64,000 nucleotides of DNA from the NCBI GenBank assembly GCA_025526995.1, contig JAHLKG010000006.1, positions 496,001-560,000 on the forward strand, in the 5' to 3' direction. Positions 10,718 to 21,553 of this stretch are shown one piece after another. Numbering within the stretch: position 1 is the stretch's first letter; every line of letters starts with the position of its first letter. This stretch comes from Powellomyces hirtus. Taxonomy: Eukaryota; Chytridiomycota; Chytridiomycetes; Spizellomycetales; Powellomycetaceae. The position numbers and the translations under genes are program-made. The notes below the pieces were generated by a model. It did not search any database and had not been told where the DNA came from. It saw only the letters and a program-made list of their open reading frames with translations.

Positions 10718-11109
10718 GAGCCAGTTAGATGCGTAGGGATGTTCTTTTTGGTTGCACTTTGATAGATCTTCCACGGCCGTTTCTCCGGGTGGCAAAACTG
10801 GTGAGGATGGTTGGGGAGAAAGCCCCGGGTGGCTGGCATGTTGCTTTGTCCTAACAGCGCAGCGCAACGCGCCTGTCCCAAAAACTCCGATCGAGAGCTC
10901 GATGAAACAAAACCATGACCCATTGCAACTGCTGTCGTATGCAAGGAGACTGACTGTTACATTTTTGTAATAGTGACGACAGGAGAACAGGACTCACTAT
11001 GTACATGACTGCTAGGCACAAACTTTTACACGATAAGTGCATGATAGCTAATAGCAGGGGTATGAGGGACCGACGGAATGGAATACATGGGTCAATGGTG
11101 CGGAGCCGA
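10718..11109. other. Spacer between the PPR and medusa-like genes
   Basis: This is the 5' flank of the minus-strand PPR gene and the 3' flank of the next minus-strand gene. The part just upstream of 10717 is an open frame without an ATG and is probably 5' leader. No RNA gene or repeat was recognised. Confidence 0.5.
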
Positions 11110-12650
11110 TTAGGTCATCTTTTCAATGATCTTCCTCAAGCCCCGTTGAAGCACCTTCCAGGGGAAGACTTTGACGTCTTTTTCAATGTTGCGAGGCTTG
11201 GGATCCTTGTACGACATGATCTGTGTGAAGAACGACAAGGCCTTTGAAATGGTCTTTGGACCGAGAGACTCAAGATTGCGCCGGATCCGGTTCTTCTCAT
11301 CAACTCTCAATCTGGGTGATAGTGGACGAATTCAGCAAATGCCACATCAATGCAGGATAACAGCAATGGATTGCAAGTGTAGTCAAAACTCACCGTACAT
11401 CGAGAATATATTCCAGCAGATAGATGCAGCTGATGAAGAATGGTGAGAATAGTCAGTTCGGACACAAAAGAGAGCTCGAGAAGTCACATGAACATACTCC
11501 ACACTGGTGATGTAGCACTCATTCTTCTCGGCCCATCGGATGCACGAGACGACCGTCGCATTCGCCATGTCTCTCTGCGCGACGCGAGCAAAGGTGCAAA
11601 CTCGCGCGCCCTTGGAAGATGTGACGGTCGCTTTGACGAGTAGTCGGCCATCTCTCAGCTCGTCAGCAGTCCTGTGTAGTCAGCATGGGAATTAGACGCA
11701 TGCCCCCATGGGTGATGAGCAGGCAAATAGTTGGCCTGGTCCTACCAGCGGGAGATGTCGTCCAAACCCAACACAGAGTCATCAATGTCGCATGGCGTGC
11801 CCACTGCGGGGATTGGAGCTGTCGTTGAGACTGGCTGCTCGTCTCCAGAGGGTTCTTCGTACAAAGAGTTGGATCCAGCCTGCTCATGCTCAACAAGCGA
11901 TTCGGCGGATGCAATTGCCAACGGGGACGACACTGATGCTAGAGTGGTTGCGCCGCTCTGCAAAACTAAAATAACTCAGATGAATTTTCTTTGGAACATT
12001 TGCGAGCGTGGTTAACGACCGACATTGACATACGCTGAACATCCATGGGTGCGATGTAACTCATTCCGGGCACGTGTGTCGGCATCGGTTCAGAATCGAG
12101 GATTGGAACGTACATACTGCTCGAAGCGGTATGAGAGGGCCAGCTGCGGCTATAGACATGCCCAAGATTGACTTCTGCGTCCATCAAAGTATGAAGTAGT
12201 AAGTGAACGGACCGAATCTTGCATTTGATCCCATTGGACTCTCTTGCCATTTTCATATTTGAATCTGTGCAGGAAGCCCGAATAGAGTACAGAATTCCTT
12301 TCGAGAAATACACGAACAGGGACCTCATCGCCGTTTCGCTCGTTTGGGAGTGTCGTGCTCTCTTTGGGCGGGACGAATACGTTCAAATGGAATCCCCCAT
12401 CGGTTGTGGTCCCGCAAGCCACGTCGAAAATGCGGAGATGACCGAACGCGATAGAGAATGAAAAATTGTTGCCAATGTCTGCGGGAAGAGGTTGCAACGT
12501 TACGGTGAAGACGGTTCCAGCAGTCGCCCTCCAAGGTCCGCTGTCTATGAGTCTGATGTTGATCTGAACCGGATACGGCGCAACCGCCAGCTGATTGAAG
12601 GCGGTGCTAGGCCCAACGTTGTCCAAGTTCGGCTGAGAAGCTACGCTCAT
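11110..12650 (-). CDS. Medusa/ACON-3-type developmental regulator (DUF7082 family)
   Basis: Exons read well at 11110-11311, 11394-11429 (only 36 nt), 11498-11671 and 11746-11957. Upstream coding blocks lie at about 12025-12160 and 12240-12650; their junction is unresolved. The C-terminal block, reading SVDCIYLLEYILDV across two junctions and then RVDEKNRIRRNLESL and PKPRNIEKDVKVFPWKVL, is the signature I know from fungal MedA/Acon-3/Ren1 proteins, which act in the nucleus in asexual development and adhesion. The N-terminal half (RLIDSGPWRATAGTVFTVTL) matches the beta-rich domain of the same family. The middle is Ser/Pro-rich and short compared with ascomycete members. The start at 12650 is the first in-frame ATG of that exon; an upstream non-coding exon is possible. 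Confidence 0.75.
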
Positions 12651-14255
12651 CCCGGCTGCAACCAACCGATAATCAAGTTTGCAGACAGATCAGTTCGCCA
12701 TTTCTGAAATCATGCCATCAAGCCATGCCCAACACGCCATACCGTAGCTGTCAGTCATATGTTCAAGTCCGGACATGTCCCCAGACAACATGGATGGCTG
12801 AAGCGGCGATAGAATCCGGCTCGGACAGCTCGGCCAGGGCGAGAGAGTAGCAGTTGTTGTCCAGGCAGATGCCACGTACAAAGCTGCCCTCTGTGCACAA
12901 TGAGTTTCTCCTTGAAGCGATTGCCACCGCATTTCTTTATTTATCTTTGAAAAGGGGAAGCTCCACACCATGGTGGTCGTCCTTCACCTGTCACTCCGAA
13001 AGTTGAGAAGTCGCGTTTAGGTGATACGCTTTAGGATCCCTCCACGTCATAGATGTCCCGGTGTCTTCGTATAGTGACTGGAGAGATTACGCCCAACCAG
13101 CTAAGTGAAACCATTCGGAGGTGTGGAGGGGCGTAAACACCGGGGATCAAGTGAGGCAGGTACATCGCCAGCCCATTCCAGCGGATCCCAAAGCAAAGAC
13201 AGCCACAACGCCCCTTCACGCCCTTCCAACAGTTTCTTTCGCTCGACGGGAAGTGTCCAGGTTTTGTCAGAGAAAACACGTGAATGGGGACATGGTGGGT
13301 TGCGCTCGAAGGATCTGCATAAATGGAGTGACTGACAGGCATAGCGGGAGGGAAGTGGGAAGTATCGAGTGGAGAGCGCGCTCGGTAGTACAAAAATGCG
13401 CAGGGCCCTTCCGTCAGATTCATGGTTTTCGGTGCGCAAAATCAAGGCTTCTCACATGTGATTCGAGGCGGACCTGATAAAGGGGGCGCGCCTGAGAGAA
13501 ACAGGTAAGAAGAAAAAGATGTGGGGATGTTTGTTCTGTGACGTGTCCGCAAGGGTTGCGGTCTCACCCCAGGATCTGATTTGTCTGATGGTGTCCTCAG
13601 GCTGAGAACCTGTCAATCGGCACGTCAAATTGACAGAAGTTGCGTCGCGTCTTGCTGCGCCACAATGGTAATCAGTAGACGCCTTGGCCGGCGGCATGTG
13701 CTGACCTGAAAGCTGCCGTACATTCGGTATGTGGCAAATGGAACTGACGCTGCAGCCGAATACCTCAATACACTTGGGAGTGTGAGGCATGTTTTAGTTG
13801 CCCGTGTAAACAGTCAGTGGTGTACCGCATAGCTTAAAAGTTTGTTGGGCCGGTGATGCTGTTTGTGAATGGTGTATTGAGCGTGTGACTAGTTTCGAAC
13901 TAGGAGACTTCGCGCGAGAGTGCCGCCAGACAAAACTCAATGATCCCAATCATTCAACCAAGAAGGGCCGTGAATTGCGTAAATTATGTAGAAGGGGGAT
14001 TTTAGGCACGGCACCTTTCTTCATGCCCCGATGGGCTGTGACGGGCTATGACAAGTCATCATTGCATTGCTACACAGCCCATTGACAATCCTGCGATTCT
14101 TTGATGCAGTATACCCAGTTTCCCGGAGGAACTTTTCAAAGTTTTAATCCATTTGTTTATACTCTCGGCATGTGATAGACTAGTAAGGCTACGAGTGGAC
14201 GACAAAATCAGGATATCTATAACATTATTCGTATCATTTACATGGCATTGATTGT
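12651..14255. other. Long gene-poor region upstream of the medusa-like gene
   Basis: About 1.6 kb with only short overlapping ORFs on both strands, none with protein-like composition or domains. It probably holds the promoter and long 5' leader of the minus-strand medusa-like gene and the 3' flank of the PIG-V gene. No tRNA or repeat was recognised. Confidence 0.5.
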
Positions 14256-15889
14256 CTACGCCGGTGGTAAAAAGTTTGCAAATAGAAGGGTGGTAACCAT
14301 CCCATACAATAAAAAGTAGGGCACAACTGCCTTCGTGGCCCACCGTGTCCCAACCTGCCCGCTTGCAATTTTTGCCGCGAACCAGTAGAAACTCGGGACA
14401 GAAGTGAAAAATCTGACCACGACCTGAACGTGCATCATTGTCGCGCAGTACAATGTCATAAACGCCCAGAGATAAATGTACGGCGCTTGGAGATCGGTCC
14501 GCTGTTTGGACAGAATTCCGAGAGAGAAGAAGGAGGTCGGGTTTTGGGACATGAAATTAATGACGCCGGTTATGGAAATGGCAAGCACAGGGGCAGCAAG
14601 AATGAAGTTTGGGATTTGCTTGACCTCATAGTACGAAAGGAAGCCGTTGTTCCTACATGTCGGTGGAAGCAGCCTTTCATCAGACACGAAAGTCACGGAA
14701 ACCCTGGGACACAATTACTTACCAGTATTCTTTCTGAACGAATGAGTATATTAGAGGCAATTGTCGGCCACACCACGATCTTTGTGCTACACCAGAATGC
14801 TGGCAGAACAGGTTGTATGCGTACATCTGGAAAGCGACGAACGGTGCGATAGCAATCGCGCCATACCCGGCAGCCCGCACTGTGCCAAATATGAGTGCGC
14901 GGATGTCGACCTGCAACGATGCTGGGAATCAGCAAACCTTCCCGAGTAGTGACTTCACAAAGCTGAAGCATCTTACCTTCTTCTGGGATGAAATAGGCAA
15001 TACAATAAATTCCCACACGAAGAAACCAGCGTGCAACATCCCATTTGCGCGGACAGAGGTGGCCGCAGCCCAAAGAAGAGCAGCGGGAAGATATCGACTC
15101 TTTGTGAAGTAAAGCATGCCAGAGAAGGAAAGGAGTGCGAACAATGATTCCGTGTATCTTTCGCAAACAACATGTTAGACGAAGCATGACCAACGAACCG
15201 GACATTTTCAGCAGCTTACATCGACGACATGAACAGCCCGGCGGGTGTTATTGTAAACAAAATCGCAGCTCTGAACGCTGGTCGTTCGTCACGCAAAATC
15301 CGACACCCCAATCTAATGGGCTTGAATCAGCGTTGACTCGGATTTGGAAAACCCCATCCGATACATACCTATACAGAACCACCGCAGCACCAACGAAAGA
15401 CACATTCGAAATAATCAGTCCAGCCAGGATTAAGGCTGGCTGTTCTCCCAAACTCTCATGGAATGGGATACATGCTGAACAGTATGGTGATAGTATGGAT
15501 CAGAAGTTGGAACTATGATAACTTCCGAAAACACTGACGACGGTTGGACGACCACAGTTGGCACTGGCTTCAATTTTACCTGCCACGGCGCGCATGAGGG
15601 TAGGCAGTCCGGGAAAGAATGCAAATTCCTGTTCATAGGTGTATCCCCTTTGTGCTATGCTCAAAAAGTAGACTGCGTCCCAGCGTACAAAGGGTGTCAA
15701 TAGACTAGTCGATAGCTCGTCCTTCCCTTCTGCTGCATGACTTCCATTTCGGGATGCCACAAGTGACACTGTGGTCGAGACGTCGTAGTCTCCGGCAAGA
15801 GAGCTGGATATCACAGCAAGGGTGCAGAGCAGCACTCGAACTGTTATGGCGCGCCAAACGACTGCTGTTTCTGATTCTGTTACCGCCAT
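14256..15889 (-). CDS. GPI18: GPI mannosyltransferase II (PIG-V/Gpi18)
   Basis: An ER membrane enzyme that adds the second mannose to GPI-anchor precursors using dolichol-phosphate mannose. The first exon encodes VRWDAVYFLSIAQRGYTYEQ and EFAFFPGLPTLM, the luminal RWD and FFP signatures of PIG-V. Later exons encode FTPAGLFMSSM, YTESLFALLSFSGMLYFTKS, SVRANGMLHAGFF, PLIYSF..QKEYW and FLSYYEVKQIPNFILAAPVL, in the order found in human PIG-V. The C-terminus (MHVQVVVRFF, ending NFLPPA) also follows the human pattern. Many hydrophobic spans fit a polytopic protein. At least five introns interrupt the gene; exon edges between 14700 and 15600 were not all fixed. Confidence 0.88.
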
Positions 15890-16324
15890 GGTGATTCAAA
15901 ACGCGAAGGGGTCATCCTAGCATCTCATGCCCGCCATCTTCAAGAGTTGTGGTCCGCGTTTAGGCGTTCGAGGAACGTCAGAACCAACCGATGCAAGGGT
16001 CGCAAGCAAACACAAATGGCAACCCCTTGAAAAAGGCGGTATAATTGGGAGTGTCCGGGAGAGTAACACTTGGAAACGACTGGTAGCAAATCCTTGCGCT
16101 CGTTTAATAATCCTCAACTCATAAACTATCACTAGAGCAGTTTTCCCGTCACGGTGGAAGCAATACTGAGCGTAAGTGTATGGAAACCTAGTCTATTCTT
16201 AGTAACAAACCTTCGAACCTTCTTTGAGATTCAATACACACAATCGTGAAAGTTGATGAGCAGTTCGTATATCACCGAGGCCGGTTGGTATACAAGCATT
16301 TTTCCTGCTATCTAGAAGCATCTC
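15890..16324. other. Divergent intergenic region (PIG-V / paxillin)
   Basis: Shared upstream region of two divergently transcribed genes. No ORF, repeat or clear TATA element was recognised. Confidence 0.5.
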
Positions 16325-17513
16325 ATGGATGAGTTGGGTAAGAGATATTGGAAACAACGTATGTCTTGAGAGAGCGATATCCCGCTAACCGGCTTTGATC
16401 CAAAGACGAGCTTCTCGCTGATCTGCAAGATGGCGTATCAACCTTTAGATCATCCCCTTCAAAGCCCGTAGGGGCCGATTCTCAAAAACTGATATCGCCG
16501 CGTGTCTCGGATGGGCGCGAAGAGGACAATGGGCAACACGACATGGCAGAATTTGTCGAGGGTGGGGTAGACCACGATACCAACGGCAACCTCGTGCCGA
16601 ATTCAACCCCGTGCTTCTCATGCAGTCGTCCGATAATTGGAGCCTGTGTGATGGCACTCGGAGATCGGTCATTTCATCAAGATTGCTTTCGCTGCTGCAT
16701 TGAAACCTGTCGAAGGCGTCTTGTCGGACTGCCGTATTTTGAGATGTTTCCCGACGTTTACTGCGAAGGGTGTTATCATGACAAATTTAGTAAGCGCTGC
16801 GCGTACTGTGAGGAGCCCATCAGAGAGGTATGGCCAAGCTTTCTGATAGCCGAGTGTGCTCTACAAAAAGACATCTCACATTTTGATCCTTTCAGCGTTT
16901 GATATCTGCGCTAGGCAAGTCATTTCACCCGGAACACTTCTTCTGTTGTCAATGCGGAAAGAATTTTGGAGTCGACGAAAGTTTTATGGAATCTGATGGG
17001 ATGGCTTATTGCCCGGAAGATTTTATGGCTCTGTTCGCATTTGGATGCACAAAATGCAAGAAGGCGCTCGTAGGCGATTACATCACAGCGGCAGGCAAAA
17101 AGTTCCATAGAGAATGCTTTGGTTGCACAGTAAGTCATTCACAAACATGTTTGGCCGTTTCCTCCGACACTTGAATTGATTCTGATACCTCCCCACAATA
17201 GGCTTGCAAACGGCCTTTGGCAACAGATGGATACTTTGAACACGATGGAAATGCCTATTGTGAAAGAGACTATCATGTCCTCACCGCTCCTCAGTGTGCC
17301 ACTTGCGAAGGACCACTGATCGGCCGTGTCGTACGTGTGTGCGACAAACGCTATCATCCAGACTGTTTTCAATGCTGCTTCTGCAAAACACAATTGGACG
17401 TTCCTTCTGCAGAACCAGGATGGGGCGGGCAGTCGAGAGGAGCCAAGGTCGGATTTAAGACATTTGATCAATCTCCGTATTGTCATAATTGCTTCCTCAA
17501 ATTATATGCATAA
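16325..17513 (+). CDS. Compact paxillin homologue (LD motif plus four LIM domains)
   Basis: Exons 16325-16337, 16406-16827, 16896-17129 and 17202-17513 give 326 residues. The first exon is only 13 nt; joined to exon 2 it gives MDELDELLADLQDG, nearly the LD1 motif that opens metazoan paxillin. Four LIM domains follow: CFSC...CHDK region, CAYC...CPED, CTKC...CERD and CATC...CHNC. The end, YCHNCFLKLYA, is the usual paxillin/Hic-5 ending. Paxillins are adhesion and actin-cytoskeleton scaffolds; fungal Pxl1 acts at the division site. The linker between LD1 and LIM1 is only about 55 residues, without the LD2-LD5 array of animal paxillin. Localisation at cortical or septal sites is inferred. Confidence 0.9.
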
Positions 17514-17791
17514 ACGGAATGGCTCCATTTTTTCGCTTGATATCTGCTCCGGAAGAAACACTGCTATTGTCACTGCTATTCAAGTTTATGCCTAAACACA
17601 TCATAATTGTTTTTTACGCTTTCCCATTATGCATTGTCCAGTCGGACGCGTCGCGGACGTGCCATTTCGACAGGTGCGCAGCACGGCAGGACAGTGGACC
17701 ATGACGGTTCAGAAATTCTTTTTCAACGTTCGAGACAAAGGGAAACTTGGGTGTAACAGGAGCAGGTTTCCCTTTATCCAGCAGTGTAACT
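17514..17791. other. Spacer between paxillin and UCH37 genes
   Basis: Tandem-gene spacer. It should hold the 3' end of the paxillin gene and the promoter of the next one. No other element recognised. Confidence 0.4.
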
Positions 17792-19497
17792 ATGGAAGAG
17801 AACTCGGTGATAAACGGTGAGCACCCACGAACGCAGAATGTTTCTATGGGCTCCTCTCTCATGACTCGTCCAAAAAAAGGAGCATCCACGAGGTCTTCGC
17901 AAATAGCTTCTGAAGATGGACCGGACGTACCGCGGCCCAATCAACTGGATGTACAAGTGGGGGATGTTCTGCAAGCATCTCCGTGGGCGACGCTTGAAAG
18001 CGATCCTGGTAATTAAGCGCCAGAACGACTGACGTGAACAAGAGCAGGACCTGAATTGCGCTCCCCTCATTTTGCTTGACAGGAGTATTCACGGAGCTCG
18101 CGGAAAAGCTGGGGATTAAGGGAATACAAGTGGAAGAACTTTTTGGACTGCAAGAAGAATTTTTTGGACCATTGAAGTGAGACCAGGCTTCTGGAGAGCC
18201 ATTTGAGAACTCTTGCGATTGGGGACCCGCCGCTGATAATTTGCAGGCCGATATACGGTCTTATCTTTCTGTTCCAATGGCGAAGCTCTGATACCGAAGA
18301 ATGTGACCTCGAAGGCGAGGTGCCAGAAGGGTTGATGTTTATGAACCAGGTATGGGCCGATGATCATCTTGCCTTGGGTACAGTTTTGTACATGCAATCT
18401 TGATCTTACACTCTTCATTCGCAAGGTGGTTAACAACGCATGCGCAACCCAAGCGCTTTTGAGCATCGCTCTCAACTGCGACTTTCTGGACATTGGAGAC
18501 GAATTGACACGTTTCAAGGAGTTTACAAAAGACTTCTCGCCGGCGGTACATCAACTGATGAATGCATTCATTAAGCACCGTGGCAGAAAAATAACAGCTT
18601 TGGGGCAATGACATAGATGAAGGGATTGACATTAAGCAACAGCCATGTGCTAAGGACTGCCCACAACAGCTTCTCACGGTAACCACATCTGAGCCCAACC
18701 CGTGAAGAAGCAATATGAACAAACATCTCTGCTAGGCAAACAGATATGCCTGTTCTCGACTACCCAGTTCCGAAGTCATCGCCGCGGAAACGAAAACGGA
18801 ATGGCGATGATAACGTGGATGAAGACAATGGTTTCCATTTCATCAGTTATGTCCCCTTCAAAGGGAACGTGTGGGAGATTGATGGCTTGAAACGCGTGCC
18901 GAAGGCACTAGGTTCGGAGAGAGATAATCTCCATGCGGGATAAGTTGAGACTACCGTCTGATGTAGAGCCTTTTTGGTTGCAGGGTCAATACCGGCTGGA
19001 TGCGATTGGGTCGATGTCGTGCAACCGGCGATACAGGAGCGAATGCAATGGTGATCAGTGTGTGGGTGCGCGGTCGGCTATGGTTACGCCTGTGCTGTGC
19101 ATACGAATGTCGGTCTGAGCACCAACCATTGACATATTCTTGCCTATTTCTTCTTTCCCCAGCTATGCAAACGAAGCTATCCAGTTCAACCTCATGGCGG
19201 TTGTCAAAGACCGCCTGCTGACGCTACAAATACAATTAGAAGAACAGAGGAGGGCTTCCGCTCCGACGCGCGCTACGGAGCTCGCTATTGCGGATGAGCA
19301 TAGGAGACGAGAGGAATACAGGGTAAGTCACCCGACTTTCACGCAGCTGCGAGCAAATAACTAATTGCTCCATTGCAACTTTTGGTCGGTAGGCAGAGAA
19401 TCAGCGTAGACGGTTCAACTATACACCGTTTGTCAAAAAGTTTTTGGAGATGCTGATGGAGAAAGGGTTGGTGGACGACATTTTGTTTCCGTCATAA
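17792..19497 (+). CDS. Ubiquitin C-terminal hydrolase UCH37/UCHL5
   Basis: Nine exons: 17792-18008, 18083-18176, 18247-18349, 18426-18545, 18617-18678, 18736-about 18910, a short exon ending near 19050, and two more ending at 19497. The joined protein follows UCH37: [18 protein letters not shown], oxyanion Gln in YGLIFLFQW, catalytic Cys in [13 protein letters not shown], crossover loop with [15 protein letters not shown], catalytic His in [11 protein letters not shown] and Asp in WEIDGL, then [13 protein letters not shown] and the C-terminal [17 protein letters not shown]. The family binds the proteasome (Rpn13) and the INO80 complex in animals. The catalytic set is complete, so it should be active. 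An N-terminal extension of about 65 residues is unusual. One donor (after VPKAL) appears to be GTTCGG, a weak site. Confidence 0.92.
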
Positions 19498-20010
19498 GAA
19501 AACAACAGCCCCTCCCCCCTCCCGCCCCCGCGTGCTGCCCTCTGCCATGCTGTTAGAAAGTGTATGTAGAGTTCATCCCCTTAGCTAGGCTTTGATACGG
19601 GTATCATATCTTCACCTATCATTTGATTTCCTTGAAGAAAGACATAGAGGGACGTTCGTTCGTTTCTGTCGTTGAATACAGTCGTGGGTGAAAAGACGAT
19701 GGCTCTTGAGTGGAGATTTGGGAATCACGAACTCGTTCTCGGGACATTCTCGGGATAAGAGTAGGATCGCGTTTGAGAGCTGGAGCATGTCGGAACAGCA
19801 GCGGTAACTAGCTCCGAGACATACGGACCTAGCGCAACAATGTCTTTGGGGGCGGGGGACCTGCCCTCTTTTCTTTGTGTATTTTTGTTCTGCAGCTTTA
19901 CAAAATATCATTCACTGCAAGTACCACGGTGTAAACTTGAGCCACAATTCCGTTTCACAGCTCTTGCCGACAAACCGTCTTCCTAGGCCGCAACAGTATC
20001 GATCACAGTC
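19498..20010. other. Intergenic region after UCH37
   Basis: About 500 bases with no convincing gene. ORFs are short and unstructured. It contains the 3' flank of the UCH37 gene and upstream sequence of a small zinc-finger gene. Confidence 0.4.
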
Positions 20011-20237
20011 ATGTTCGGTTGGCTTCGGAGCCTGCTCGAACGACGGCGCCTTTTGTCTAATGTCAAAAAATGTCCCAGATGCAAGGTTTTAATCCGTAAG
20101 GCCAATAATCATACCGTGCGACCCAATGGCCTTTCGACTGACCATTTTCATAGAGCGGGACGGGGGGATGTTCCCACATGTCGTGTCCAGTCTGTTGCGA
20201 GGACTTCAACTGGAAGTGGGCGGCTAAAGCCAGATAG
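20011..20237 (+). CDS. Small RING2/IBR-like zinc-finger protein, copy 1 (possibly decaying)
   Basis: Exon 20011-20085 encodes MFGWLRSLLERRRLLSNVKK followed by CPRCK; an exon from 20154 gives GCSHMSCPVCCEDFNW and ends WAAKAR. Together they make a 52-residue protein with a Cys-x2-Cys...Cys-x4-Cys-x2-Cys motif and terminal Phe-x-Trp, like the last zinc-binding module of RBR ubiquitin ligases. It is related to the genes at 21554 and 22433 but lacks their coiled coil. The donor at the position the paralogues use (GTAAGG after LI) would shift the frame here. Only a weaker upstream donor (GTTTTA) keeps it open, so the copy may be a pseudogene. Function unknown. Confidence 0.5.
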
Positions 20238-20693
20238 CATGTGAGATCCATTCCTGTCATAAGATATTGGATGGCTGTTATGAAGTGTTAACTTCTATTT
20301 CATATTGCGAATAGGCCGCATATGGATGACGGATAGTGAACACAATATCGCTACGATAGCATGTATTTGTAATGTTAAGAATGTTGGGCAACACTAGTCA
20401 GAGCGGAACCCCATTTAGCGGGACACTGATTGAGGTAGTCTGATTGCCTACTCTTTTCTGTATTCGTATCTACATACAATATTATATCCCCCGTCAAGTA
20501 CAGCGCAATCGTCACAAGAGACCAAGATGCATTTCTATCTGCCAACACCTATGAACGTCAAGTTTGACTGTCTTCGAAGAACAACTTCCTGACTCGCTTA
20601 ATGGACAAACCCTTCTGCCAGTTTGTCCAATAGTGGCCCAGGAGCAACACACGCCTGATCCGTGATCCATTACGGGCGGATCGCATCACAAAT
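20238..20693. other. Intergenic region between zinc-finger copy 1 and ATX1
   Basis: Nothing recognisable apart from short ORFs. The two flanking genes converge here. Confidence 0.4.
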
Positions 20694-21106
20694 CTAGGCA
20701 ATGATCTCGGTGGGCTTTCCTGCCTTCTTGATAGCCTCAAACACAGCCTCCTGCGACAGAGTCGGCGTCTTTACGGTGACGGTCTGGGTTTCCAGCGACA
20801 CGTCAAAGCTTGAGACGCCGTCGGTCTAAAGGTACAGAAACGGAAAATGTGAATGGGAGTTGCGGTGCAAAATGACAGTTGCAAGAATATGGGACTTTGT
20901 TTTGTCGGCGTACCTTTGATAGTATGCGGGTGACAGCTCCGCTGCATCCTCCGCAGGACATGCCGACCTTGAATTTGTAGGTTTGCTAAATCAAATGGCC
21001 AGAACAAGCACTGTTAGGTCTCCCCCCAATCTCTCCAACCAACCAACGGGACTCTTTTGTCAGTGCGGCGACATTCACAGCATCCAGTGTTACTCACTTC
21101 AGACAT
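20694..21106 (-). CDS. ATX1: Copper chaperone ATX1
   Basis: Exons 21098-21106 (three codons, MSE), 20914-20985 and 20694-20825 give exactly 70 residues, the usual Atx1 length. The heavy-metal-associated fold carries the copper-binding MxCxxC loop as GMSCGGCSGAV, then SSFDVSLETQTVTVK and a C-terminal EAIKKAGKP, where the Lys of loop 5 contacts the copper site. Atx1 is cytosolic and hands Cu(I) to the Ccc2-type ATPase of the secretory pathway. It was too short and split to show as one frame. It lies between copies of an unrelated zinc-finger family. Confidence 0.93.
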
Positions 21107-21553
21107 TTGTTTCAGATACGTGGTGTGGTTAGGTGTGAATGGTGTGTGTTTGGGTTGCAAAAGAGGATGTGAGGATGGGACTGCGAAATATACATGCACG
21201 ACTGGGCGGGGGGCGATGTTGATAGTGTTGTGTGCGAAATTCGCTCATTTGGGGAGGCGCAATCGTGGCGTTCTTTTGTGTTTGAACGCGACTCGGTGCG
21301 ATTATTTATTGACGGGATGTTTGAGAAGGGATGACAAACTGTCAATGGTGTATGATGTGTGCCGTTGGATGTGATTTACAAACTACTTGTACGGGCTACA
21401 CATTACACTATATGTACTTTTCCGTTGATACTATTTGTCACTTCATTTTGCTAGCGCATTTTCATTGCGGCATATTGATTGATTTCTGACTTGCAGCCCA
21501 TGATGAATGGCATGAGCCGTTGATGCAAACGCCAGAGAGCTTGGAGGTGCCGG
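21107..21553. other. Upstream region of ATX1
   Basis: Promoter side of the minus-strand ATX1 gene and 3' flank of the following minus-strand gene. No gene or repeat recognised. Confidence 0.4.

Noticed and set aside
13885..13920. Possible tRNA T-loop-like sequence (TTTCGAACTAGG)
   Set aside because: The match is a short palindrome, and no A box, acceptor stem or anticodon arm can be built around it.
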